NCBI RefSeq assembly: GCF_030656255.1
Contig: NZ_JAUSOE010000122.1
Coordinates: forward strand, 1-37,725
Source: Brevundimonas sp.
GTDB taxonomy: Bacteria > Pseudomonadota > Alphaproteobacteria > Caulobacterales > Caulobacteraceae
DNA length: 37,725 nt
Direction of reading: 5' to 3'
In this document: piece by piece, positions 31,086 to 37,725 of the stretch
Position numbering within the stretch: the stretch's first letter is position 1
How the letters are laid out: each line of letters begins with the position of its first letter
The notes under the pieces: generated by a model
The model's database searches: none
Seen by the model: the letters and a program-made list of their open reading frames with translations, nothing else
What the model was told of the DNA's origin: nothing
Translations under genes and position numbers: made by a program

Positions 31086-31883
31086 ATGAACGCGCAACCC
31101 CATGACATCGCTGCAGTCGAAAGCCTGCTCGCCTTCTGGCGGGATGCGGGGGTGGACGCCTGCTATGGCGATGCGCCGGTCGATCACACCCATCTGGCCC
31201 CGCCCCCGGCCCTGAAGGCGGTGCAGAAGGCCACCGCCTCGGTCGTCATGCCCCTGACCGGACCCAGCGCCCAGGACGCCCTGGCCGAGGCCCGGCGTCT
31301 GGCGGCGGGGGCCTCGACCCTGCAGGACTTGGCGGCGGCGGTGGCGGCGTTCGAGGGCTGCCCCCTGCGCGGCATGGGGGCCAGCCAGTCGGTGTTCGGG
31401 CGCGGCAATCCCAACGCGCCTGTCCTGGTGATCGGCGAAGGCCCCGGCGCGGACGAGGACCGGCTGGGTCAGCCCTTCGTGGGTCGGGCCGGCAAGCTGC
31501 TGGACCGAATGCTGGCGGCGGCGGGCCTGACCGACAAGATCTTCATCACCAACACCGTCTTCTGGCGCCCGCCCGGCAACCGCACCCCGACCCCGCAGGA
31601 ACAGGCGGTTTGCGCCCCCTTCGTCGAACGCGCCTTCGCCCTTTTGCAGCCAAAGGCGGTCCTGTTGCTGGGCGCGGCGGCGGCCAAGTCGGTGCTGCAG
31701 ACAGAAGACGGGATCATGAAGATGCGCGGCCAGTGGCGGGACTGGCGACTGGCCGAAGGGGCGGTGTCCGCCCCGGCCCTGCCGACCCTGCACCCCGCCT
31801 TCCTGCTGCGTCAGCCCCAGGCCAAACGGCAGGTCTGGGCCGATCTTCTCGCACTTGCAGCAAAACTGGACGGCTCAGGTTGA
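31086..31883 (+). CDS. Uracil-DNA glycosylase, family 4-like
   Basis: This 265-residue DNA repair enzyme should remove uracil from DNA. Motif 1 is VIGEGPGADEDRLGQPFVGR (115-134), followed by KLLDRML; TNTVFWRPPGNRTPTPQE and motif 2 LPTLHPAFLLRQ (232-243, His236) also fit. Family 4 enzymes carry four Cys for a 4Fe-4S cluster, but here only Cys26, Cys92 and Cys176 exist, and the first Cys of the CxxC pair is Phe89 in FEGCPL. The cluster may be absent. The ATG at 31086 was chosen since the conserved sequence begins after it; a GTG at 31047 is in frame. The ribosome site is weak. Confidence 0.9.
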   Translation: MNAQPHDIAAVESLLAFWRDAGVDACYGDAPVDHTHLAPPPALKAVQKATASVVMPLTGPSAQDALAEARRLAAGASTLQDLAAAVAAFEGCPLRGMGASQSVFGRGNPNAPVLVIGEGPGADEDRLGQPFVGRAGKLLDRMLAAAGLTDKIFITNTVFWRPPGNRTPTPQEQAVCAPFVERAFALLQPKAVLLLGAAAAKSVLQTEDGIMKMRGQWRDWRLAEGAVSAPALPTLHPAFLLRQPQAKRQVWADLLALAAKLDGSG

Positions 31884-31908
31884 GGTTGCCGCCGCTTTAA
31901 GGCATGCT

Positions 31909-31937
31909 GATCGTTTGACGACCAACGCCAAACGATC
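31909..31937. promoter_or_regulatory. Perfect 9-base inverted repeat upstream of the lytic transglycosylase
   Basis: GATCGTTTG (31909-31917) and CAAACGATC (31929-31937) are perfect reverse complements separated by 11 bases. No T run follows, so it is not a good terminator for the glycosylase gene 26 bases upstream. Its position 48 bases before the transglycosylase start fits an operator or a structured leader. Confidence 0.5.
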
Positions 31938-31984
31938 CCCGCCTGACGAGAACGGGCAGGGTGACGCCAACGGGGCCGCCGCGT

Positions 31985-33664
31985 ATGAATATGTTCCGCC
32001 GGGCAAGTCTTGCCACGACGCTGGTTTTTGCGCTCGCAGCTTCAGGCTCAGCCTTGGCGGAGACGCCTTTTGACGGAATGTCCGGCGCCGCTTCCGGTTC
32101 CGTCCGCCCGACGGCTCTGAGTTCGGCGGATCGCCTTTCCTACACCACCGCCTTCGACGCCCTGCGGCGCGGCGACATCGAGGCCGCCCGCGCCTCGGCC
32201 CGCCAGGCCCAGGATCGGGTCCTGCTGGGTCAGGTCGAGTTCGAAAGCCTGTTCCATCCCGATCACGTCGCCACCTATGACGAACTGGCGGCCTGGCTGC
32301 AGACCTATTCCGACCTGCCCTGCGCCGACCGGGTCTACACCCTGGCCATGCGCCGCCGCCCTGACGGGGCGCCCGAGCCGGTGAAGCCCGGCGGTCTGCT
32401 GGGGCGGACCTGGAACAGCGTCGTCTCCGCCGTCTCGGGCGGCCCGGACGTCGATCCGATGAAGGCGGCGCGCATCGCCTATAACAACGACGACCTGACC
32501 GGCGCCTCGGCCGTCGGGCGCGAGATCGGCGACTGGTGGACGGTCGGGCTGGCGGAATGGCGTCTGGGCCAGTTCCACGAATCCTTCGCCGCCTTCGAAC
32601 GGGTGGCCAATGATCCGACCGAGGATCCCTGGGTTCGCGCCGGCGCCGCCTACTGGACCGCGCGCGCCGCCTCGCAGTCGGGCCGACAGGACCGGGTCAA
32701 CGACTATCTGCGCCTGTCGGCGCAATGGCCGGCCACCTTCTACGGCCAGATCGCCCTGCGTCAGCTGGGCGAGGAGCCGGCCATCGAGAATATGGGGCCG
32801 CGCGCCTATCAGGCGGAGCCGCGCCTGCGTCGCGCCGCCTATGTGCCCGAGGGCGCACGGGTCGAGGCCGGCGATCTGAACGCCTTCGTCCAGACCGATC
32901 CCCGGGCCCGGCGCACCGTGGCCTTCTATGAGGTCGGACGGCGGGCCGAGGCGGAAAGCGAACTGCGCTCGGGCCTGCGCACCGCCGTGGGCGATGCCGC
33001 GCGGATGTGGACGGCCCTGGCGCGGGTGATGATGCCCGGCGACGGCGAGACGGCGACCCGGATCGACGCGATGCGTTTCCCCATGCCGGTGCTTGAACAG
33101 GAGGGCGGCATCACCATCGAGAAGTCACACCTCTACGCCCTGGCGCGCAAGGAGACGGACTTCAACCCGGACGCTCGGTCCAGCGCCGGCGCCTATGGGC
33201 TGATGCAGGTGATGCCGACGACGGCGGCGGAGATGACCGGCGACCGGACCTTCGTCACCGATCCGTCCAAACTGCTGGTTCCCGCCACCAACATGCGGCT
33301 GGGACAGGCCTATATCAACCGGATGTTGCAACTGCCGGCTTTCCAGGGCGACCTGCTGCGGGCCGTGGCCTCGTACAACGCCGGACCGGGGCCGATGCTG
33401 ACGGCGGTGCGCAAACTGGGACCGGACGCCGATCCCCTGCTGCTGATCGAGACGATCGACGTGCCCCAGGCGCGCGATTACGTGGAAAAGGTCGTGGCTA
33501 GCTACTGGATCTATCAGCGCATGTTCGGCGGACCGCTGAACACCCTGGACGCCGTGGCCTCGGGCGCGAAACTGGTGCCGGTCTCGCTGGACTATGTGCC
33601 GCCCGCGCCGGTCGCCGAACCCGTACTGGTCGCCCAGGCGGCCGCTATCGGCGGCGCACGATAG
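31985..33664 (+). CDS. slt: Soluble lytic murein transglycosylase
   Basis: This 559-residue periplasmic enzyme cleaves the MurNAc-GlcNAc bond of peptidoglycan with formation of 1,6-anhydroMurNAc. It has a signal peptide (ending SALA/ETP) and a long helical N-terminal superhelix (about 40-360). The catalytic SLT domain has Glu390 in ARKETDFNPDARS, then GAYGLMQVMPTTA and VASYNAGPGP. The family normally has a Glu-Ser pair; here it is Glu-Thr. The start at 31985 is the first ATG giving a clean signal peptide; another ATG is two codons on (31991) and a GTG at 31961 is in frame. A perfect inverted repeat lies 48 bases upstream. It ends three bases from a convergent small gene. Confidence 0.93.
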   Translation: MNMFRRASLATTLVFALAASGSALAETPFDGMSGAASGSVRPTALSSADRLSYTTAFDALRRGDIEAARASARQAQDRVLLGQVEFESLFHPDHVATYDELAAWLQTYSDLPCADRVYTLAMRRRPDGAPEPVKPGGLLGRTWNSVVSAVSGGPDVDPMKAARIAYNNDDLTGASAVGREIGDWWTVGLAEWRLGQFHESFAAFERVANDPTEDPWVRAGAAYWTARAASQSGRQDRVNDYLRLSAQWPATFYGQIALRQLGEEPAIENMGPRAYQAEPRLRRAAYVPEGARVEAGDLNAFVQTDPRARRTVAFYEVGRRAEAESELRSGLRTAVGDAARMWTALARVMMPGDGETATRIDAMRFPMPVLEQEGGITIEKSHLYALARKETDFNPDARSSAGAYGLMQVMPTTAAEMTGDRTFVTDPSKLLVPATNMRLGQAYINRMLQLPAFQGDLLRAVASYNAGPGPMLTAVRKLGPDADPLLLIETIDVPQARDYVEKVVASYWIYQRMFGGPLNTLDAVASGAKLVPVSLDYVPPAPVAEPVLVAQAAAIGGAR

Positions 33665-33667
33665 GCT

Positions 33668-33808
33668 TCAGAACAGGGCGGTGAGCAGCATCGCCCAGAA
33701 GGCGGCGCCGACGACGGCGGCCAGCACATAGCCCGTGAGGGGGCTGAGCGCGCGCGCCTGAACCGGGACCTCAGCCCCCTGTTTCGTGACGACTGAGGGG
33801 GTCGGCAT
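33668..33808 (-). CDS. 46-residue single-pass membrane peptide
   Basis: A short frame encodes 46 residues: a polar N-terminus (MPTPSVVTKQGAEVP), then one hydrophobic helix from about residue 22 to 46 (LSPLTGYVLAAVVGAAFWAM and on), ending LLTALF. GGGAG lies eight bases upstream of the ATG, an ideal ribosome site, which is the main reason to believe it. It lies 94 bases downstream of the glutathione S-transferase gene on the same strand. I do not recognise a family. Its stop is only three bases from the convergent transglycosylase stop. Confidence 0.65.
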   Translation of the reverse strand: MPTPSVVTKQGAEVPVQARALSPLTGYVLAAVVGAAFWAMLLTALF

Positions 33809-33902
33809 CGGTCTTTCTCCCGGCGAGACGCGCGATCCGCGCTCGAAACCCGGATAACATTGTCGTCTTAACGCCCGGTGCGAAGGCTTGGTTTCCCCGC
33901 CT

Positions 33903-34547
33903 TTAAGTCAAAGCCTCGGTCTCCCACAGACGGAAGTCGGGCTGGGCCAGCAGGGTCTGGACATAGGCGGAGGCGACGCCGTCGTCGCCGTGGTCGGCCA
34001 GATCGATCTGGAAATGGCGGAGACGGGCCGCGACCGGGGTGAAGAAGGCGTCGGCGATCGACCAGTCGCCGAACAGCCAGGGACCGTCCGCGCCGAACCG
34101 GCCCCGCATCTGCCGAAACAGGGCGACGATCCGCGCCAGATCTCGGTCCAGCGCGGGGTCGGACGGGGTCTCTGACCGGGCGTCGCCGACCATCGGACGA
34201 TCCGGCCCCGTGCCGCAGAAGGTGCGAAGGGCGGAAAAGCCGGAATGCATCTCGGCCGTCGCCGACCGGGCCAGGGCCCGGACAACGGGATCGGCGGGCC
34301 ACATCCGGGCCTGCGGATAATGCTCGGCCGCCCATTCGCCGATGGCCAGGGTGTCCCAGATCATCTCGCCGTCCACCCGCAACACGGGCACGAATCCGGA
34401 CGGAGAGACCTCGCGCAGCGCCGCCTTCTGCGCCTCGGTCTCGTAGCGCACGTCGATGACGCCGAAGTCCGCGCCGGTGCGCTTCAGGATCAGCCAGCCG
34501 CGCAGCGACCAGGTCGAATAGGTCCGGGGGCCGATGATCAGTTCCAT
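33903..34547 (-). CDS. Glutathione S-transferase family protein
   Basis: This 214-residue protein has an N-terminal thioredoxin-like domain (1-78) that begins ELIIGPRTYSTWSLRGW; Ser or Tyr residues in this loop are the likely catalytic ones. The cis-Pro glutathione-binding stretch is SGFVPVLRVDGEMIWDTLAI. The all-helical C-terminal domain contains the family's GDWSIADAFFTP capping motif. It probably conjugates or reduces an unknown electrophile using glutathione in the cytoplasm. AAGGA lies six bases before the ATG. It is divergent from ugd. The substrate cannot be told. Confidence 0.9.
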   Translation of the reverse strand: MELIIGPRTYSTWSLRGWLILKRTGADFGVIDVRYETEAQKAALREVSPSGFVPVLRVDGEMIWDTLAIGEWAAEHYPQARMWPADPVVRALARSATAEMHSGFSALRTFCGTGPDRPMVGDARSETPSDPALDRDLARIVALFRQMRGRFGADGPWLFGDWSIADAFFTPVAARLRHFQIDLADHGDDGVASAYVQTLLAQPDFRLWETEALT

Positions 34548-34754
34548 GTCGCGTCCTTCGCTCGATTCGCAGGCGGTGTCCGATGGGATGGCGTTTTGCC
34601 CTATCCGGCGAATTTATGCATCCGGTCTGCCCCGCCAGAAAGCCCGGCCGTATATACGGAGCGCCGACACTGGACCGACGCATGCGCCACCCGCGCCGTT
34701 GCGTTGAAACGTGCCGGATTCTAAGGCTGCACAACGATGAACGGGATTTTCTAG

Positions 34755-36071
34755 ATGCGCGTCGCAATGATCGGCACAGGCTATGTGGGCCTGGTGTCTG
34801 GAGCCTGTTTCGCCGACTTCGGCCATGTCGTGACCTGCATCGACAAGGACCCGTCCAAGATCGAGCGGCTGGAGCGGGGCGAGATCCCGATCTTCGAACC
34901 CGGCCTGGACGATCTGGTGGCCGCCAACGTCAAGGAAGGCCGGCTGTTCTTCACGCTGGAGGGCGCCGAGGCCATCCGCAACGCCGACGCCGTGTTCATC
35001 GCCGTCGGCACCCCGACGCGCCGGGGCGACGGCCATGCCGACCTGAGCTATGTCTATGCGGCGGCCGAGGAGATCGCGGGTCTGATCGACGGCTTCACCG
35101 TCGTCGTCACCAAGTCCACCGTCCCGGTCGGCACCGGCGACGAGGTCGAGGCCATTATCCGCCGGGTCAATCCGGACGCCGACTTCGCCGTGGTCTCCAA
35201 TCCCGAATTCCTGCGCGAAGGTGCCGCCATCGGCGACTTCAAACGCCCCGACCGCGTCGTGATCGGCGTCAACGACGGCGAGACGGCGCCGCGCGCCAAA
35301 GAGGTGATGAGCGAGCTCTATCGTCCGCTGAACCTGAACGAGAGCCCCCTGCTGTTCGTCGGCCGACGCACGTCCGAGTTGATCAAATATGCGGCCAACG
35401 CCTTCCTAGCGATGAAGATCACCTTCATCAACGAGATGGCGGACCTGTGCGAGGCCGTGGGCGCCGATGTGCAGCAGGTCGCGCGGGGCATCGGCCTGGA
35501 CAAGCGGATCGGGTCCAAATTCCTGCACGCCGGCCCCGGCTACGGCGGCTCCTGCTTCCCCAAGGACACCATCGCCCTGGTCCGCACGGCCCAGCAGTAC
35601 GGCGCGCCGGTGCGGCTGATCGAGACCACGGTCGAGGTGAACGACGCGCGAAAGAAGGCCATGGCCGGCCGGGTCGAGACGACCCTGGGCGCCAGCGTCG
35701 CAGGCAAGACCATCGCCCTGCTGGGCCTGACCTTCAAACCCAACACCGACGATATGCGCGACGCCCCGTCGCTGGACATCGCCCCGGCCCTGATCGCCGC
35801 CGGCGCCCGGGTCCAGGCCTTCGATCCCGAGGGCATGCACGAGGCCGGCAAGCTGCTGCCGGGCGTGTCCATGAAGGCCAACGCCTATGACGCCGTCGAA
35901 GGCGCCGACGCCGTGGTCATCATCACCGAATGGGACCAGTTCCGGGCCCTGGACCTGGACCGGGTCAAGCTGCTGATGAACCAGCCCGTGCTGGTGGACT
36001 TGCGGAACGTCTATCGCCCCGAGGACATGCTGAAGCGCGGCTTCAGATATTCCGGCATCGGACGCGGCTGA
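34755..36071 (+). CDS. ugd: UDP-glucose 6-dehydrogenase
   Basis: This 438-residue enzyme oxidises UDP-glucose to UDP-glucuronate with two NAD+. It has the NAD-binding GTGYVGLVSGACFADFG, the KSTVPVGTGD block, NPEFLREGAAI, the catalytic Cys267 in GYGGSCFPKDT and the C-terminal UDP-binding fold with LTFKPNTDDMRDAPSL. Length is normal. The stop overlaps the start of the epimerase gene as TGATG, so product and next enzyme are co-made. The ATG at 34755 has only GGGA at a long distance as a ribosome site. UDP-glucuronate and galacturonate are building blocks for capsule, LPS or other exopolysaccharide. Confidence 0.97.
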   Translation: MRVAMIGTGYVGLVSGACFADFGHVVTCIDKDPSKIERLERGEIPIFEPGLDDLVAANVKEGRLFFTLEGAEAIRNADAVFIAVGTPTRRGDGHADLSYVYAAAEEIAGLIDGFTVVVTKSTVPVGTGDEVEAIIRRVNPDADFAVVSNPEFLREGAAIGDFKRPDRVVIGVNDGETAPRAKEVMSELYRPLNLNESPLLFVGRRTSELIKYAANAFLAMKITFINEMADLCEAVGADVQQVARGIGLDKRIGSKFLHAGPGYGGSCFPKDTIALVRTAQQYGAPVRLIETTVEVNDARKKAMAGRVETTLGASVAGKTIALLGLTFKPNTDDMRDAPSLDIAPALIAAGARVQAFDPEGMHEAGKLLPGVSMKANAYDAVEGADAVVIITEWDQFRALDLDRVKLLMNQPVLVDLRNVYRPEDMLKRGFRYSGIGRG

Positions 36072-37045
36072 TGGCGACGCCGATCCTGGTCACCGGCGCG
36101 GCCGGCTTCATCGGCATGCACACGGCCGAACGGTTGCTGGATCGCGGCGAGACCGTGATCGGGGTCGATAATTTCAACGCCTATTACGACCCTGCCCTGA
36201 AGGACGCCCGCGCCGCCCGGCTGGGGGCCCGCGAGGGCTTCACCATGATCCGGGCCGACATCGCCGACCACGAACAGATGCTGGCCCTGGTGCGGGACGC
36301 CGGCGTGGAGCGGATCGTCCACCTCGCCGCCCAGGCCGGGGTTCGCTATTCGATCGAGAACCCCTTCGCCTATGAGCGGTCCAATCTGGCCGGCCACCTG
36401 TCGATGCTGGAGGCCGCACGCCACAACGGCGTGAAACACCTAGTCTACGCCTCGTCCAGTTCGGTGTATGGCGACCGGCCGCTGGAAGGCTCGGGCTTTC
36501 GGGAAGACGACCCGACGACGGATCCCGTGTCGCTGTATGCGGCGACCAAACGCTCGTGCGAACTGCTGAGCCAGAGCTACGCTAAACTGTACGGCTTCCC
36601 CCAGTCCGGCCTGCGCTTCTTCACCGTCTATGGCCCCTGGGGCCGGCCCGACATGGCCTATTTCAGCTTTACACGGAAGATCGCGCGCGGCGAGGCGATC
36701 GAGGTCTATGGCGAAGGCCAGATGGCGCGCGACTTCACCTATATCGATGACATCGTCGACGGGATCGTGGGCGTGCTGGACCACCCGCCGGCGCAGGGCG
36801 GGCACGAGGTCTATAACATTGGCGACAGCTCGCCCGTCGGCCTGATGGAGATGATCACCACCCTGGAGGACGCCCTGGGCGCCGAGGCGGAGAAGGTCAT
36901 GCGGCCCATGCAGCCCGGCGACGTCACCGCCACCTATGCCAATATCGACAAGCTGAACGCCCTGACCGGATACAAGCCCAAGGTGACCCTGGCCCAAGGT
37001 CTGCCGCGCTTCGTCAAATGGTGGCGGGGATACGAGAACGGGTAA
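36071..37045 (+). CDS. UDP-glucuronate 4-epimerase (NAD-dependent epimerase)
   Basis: This 324-residue short-chain dehydrogenase-type epimerase has the NAD-binding TGAAGFIGMHTAERLL (G9-x2-G12-x2-G15) and the YxxxK pair Tyr156/Lys160 in SLYAATKRS. The family-specific NFNAYYDPALKDAR and FFTVYGPWGRPDMAYFSFTR match enzymes of the LpsL/Cap1J type that turn UDP-glucuronate into UDP-galacturonate. Its start at 36071 overlaps the ugd stop (TGATG), so it directly receives the ugd product, which supports the call over the UDP-glucose epimerase GalE. It is convergent with cysNC, 18 bases apart. Confidence 0.92.
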   Translation: MATPILVTGAAGFIGMHTAERLLDRGETVIGVDNFNAYYDPALKDARAARLGAREGFTMIRADIADHEQMLALVRDAGVERIVHLAAQAGVRYSIENPFAYERSNLAGHLSMLEAARHNGVKHLVYASSSSVYGDRPLEGSGFREDDPTTDPVSLYAATKRSCELLSQSYAKLYGFPQSGLRFFTVYGPWGRPDMAYFSFTRKIARGEAIEVYGEGQMARDFTYIDDIVDGIVGVLDHPPAQGGHEVYNIGDSSPVGLMEMITTLEDALGAEAEKVMRPMQPGDVTATYANIDKLNALTGYKPKVTLAQGLPRFVKWWRGYENG

Positions 37046-37063
37046 GCCCCCTCCCAGGCTTGA

Positions 37064-37725
37064 TCAGATGCTGAAATCCTCGGTCGAGAACCGGCCGTCC
37101 AGCCAGGCGACGATGCGTTCGGCGGCGTCCTCGGGCGACATGGTGGTGGTGTCCACGACGATCTCAGGCGCTTCAGGGGCTTCGTAGGGACTGTCGATGC
37201 CGGTGAAGTTCTTCAGTTCGCCGGCGCGGGCCTTTTTATACAGGCCCTTGACGTCGCGCTGCTCGGCGACCGCCAGCGGGGTGTCGACATAGACCTCGAC
37301 GAACTCGCCCGGCCCCAGCAGGTCGCGCGCCAGGCGACGTTCGGCGCGGAAGGGGGAGATGAAGCTGACCAGAACGATCAGGCCGGCGTCCACCATCAGT
37401 TTCGACACCTCGGCGACCCGGCGAATGTTTTCGACCCGGTCCTCCTCGGTGAAGCCCAGGTCGCGGTTCAGGCCGTGGCGGACATTGTCGCCGTCCTGCT
37501 GATTGGGGGGGCGGCCGTCGGCATAGAGGCGCTTTTCCACCATAGCGGCGATGGTCGATTTGCCCGCGCCCGACAGACCGGTCCGCCAGACGACGCGGCC
37601 CGTCTGGTTCTTGATCGTGGCGCGCGCGGCCTTATCGACCGACAGCGCCTGCCAGTGGATGTTGTGGGCGCGGCGCAGGGCGAAGTTCAGCAGCCCCGCA
37701 CCGACCGTCCGGTTCGAGATCCGGT
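37064..37725 (-). CDS. cysNC: Sulfate adenylyltransferase subunit 1 / adenylylsulfate kinase fusion (partial)
   Basis: Only the last 219 residues are in the window; the gene runs off the right edge. The first visible residues ([20 protein letters not shown]) are the end of the CysN GTPase region, joined by a linker to an APS kinase (CysC) domain. The kinase has its P-loop [25 protein letters not shown], the [12 protein letters not shown] helix, [10 protein letters not shown] and the [19 protein letters not shown] lid. The fused enzyme makes APS and then PAPS for sulfate assimilation or for sulfation. It ends in FSTEDFSI. Because the start lies outside the window, only the fusion itself and the intact kinase domain can be confirmed. 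Confidence 0.95.
   Translation of the reverse strand, partial: RISNRTVGAGLLNFALRRAHNIHWQALSVDKAARATIKNQTGRVVWRTGLSGAGKSTIAAMVEKRLYADGRPPNQQDGDNVRHGLNRDLGFTEEDRVENIRRVAEVSKLMVDAGLIVLVSFISPFRAERRLARDLLGPGEFVEVYVDTPLAVAEQRDVKGLYKKARAGELKNFTGIDSPYEAPEAPEIVVDTTTMSPEDAAERIVAWLDGRFSTEDFSI

Overview
The window is a high-GC (mostly 65-70 %) stretch of a bacterial chromosome, most likely from Brevundimonas or another member of the Caulobacteraceae. The main reason is a complete hfaA-hfaB-hfaD operon, the holdfast anchor genes of stalked and other holdfast-forming Caulobacterales. The rest is core alphaproteobacterial chromosome: ileS, glyQ/glyS, ispE, ppdK, ETF-ubiquinone oxidoreductase, ugd and cysNC. 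There is no prophage, integrase, transposase, CRISPR array, tRNA or rRNA that I can see.

Left part (1-7.3 kb): a CBS-domain protein and a rhomboid protease read leftward. Divergent from them is the hfaABD operon, which ends in a clear Rho-independent terminator. A decayed fragment of a zinc-type alcohol dehydrogenase follows. Next come a soluble PAS-containing chemoreceptor (leftward) and an OhrR-type MarR regulator (rightward), with a near-perfect 10+10 bp palindrome between them.

Middle (7.3-19.7 kb): a large periplasmic M16 metallopeptidase, a secreted Cys/Gly/Asn-rich protein of unknown function, isoleucyl-tRNA synthetase, two adjacent palindromic interspersed repeats, a KpsC-type capsule Kdo transferase preceded by a possible 39-codon leader, a long FabH-type ketoacyl synthase preceded by a tandem hairpin repeat, a small unknown protein and an outer-membrane beta-barrel.

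Right part (19.7-37.7 kb): a leftward train runs ETF-QO, TPR protein, ispE, glyQ, an unknown 126-residue protein, glyS, ppdK. The glyQ-unknown-glyS genes overlap by 4 and 1 bases. Palindromic repeats interrupt the train before the TPR gene and before ppdK. Rightward genes are a family-4-like uracil-DNA glycosylase, a soluble lytic transglycosylase, and the pair ugd / UDP-glucuronate 4-epimerase. Between them are a 46-residue membrane peptide and a glutathione S-transferase (leftward). The window ends inside a CysN-CysC fusion gene.

Most notable observations: HfaA and HfaD share a two-anchor repeat (eight copies at 45-50 residue spacing in HfaD, one in HfaA); glyS contains a ~300 bp low-GC, odd-codon segment that looks like a recombinant patch; an unknown protein is translationally coupled inside glyQ-glyS; and there are several palindromic repeat families. 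Surface polysaccharide and adhesion (hfa, kpsC, ugd, epimerase) is a recurring theme.
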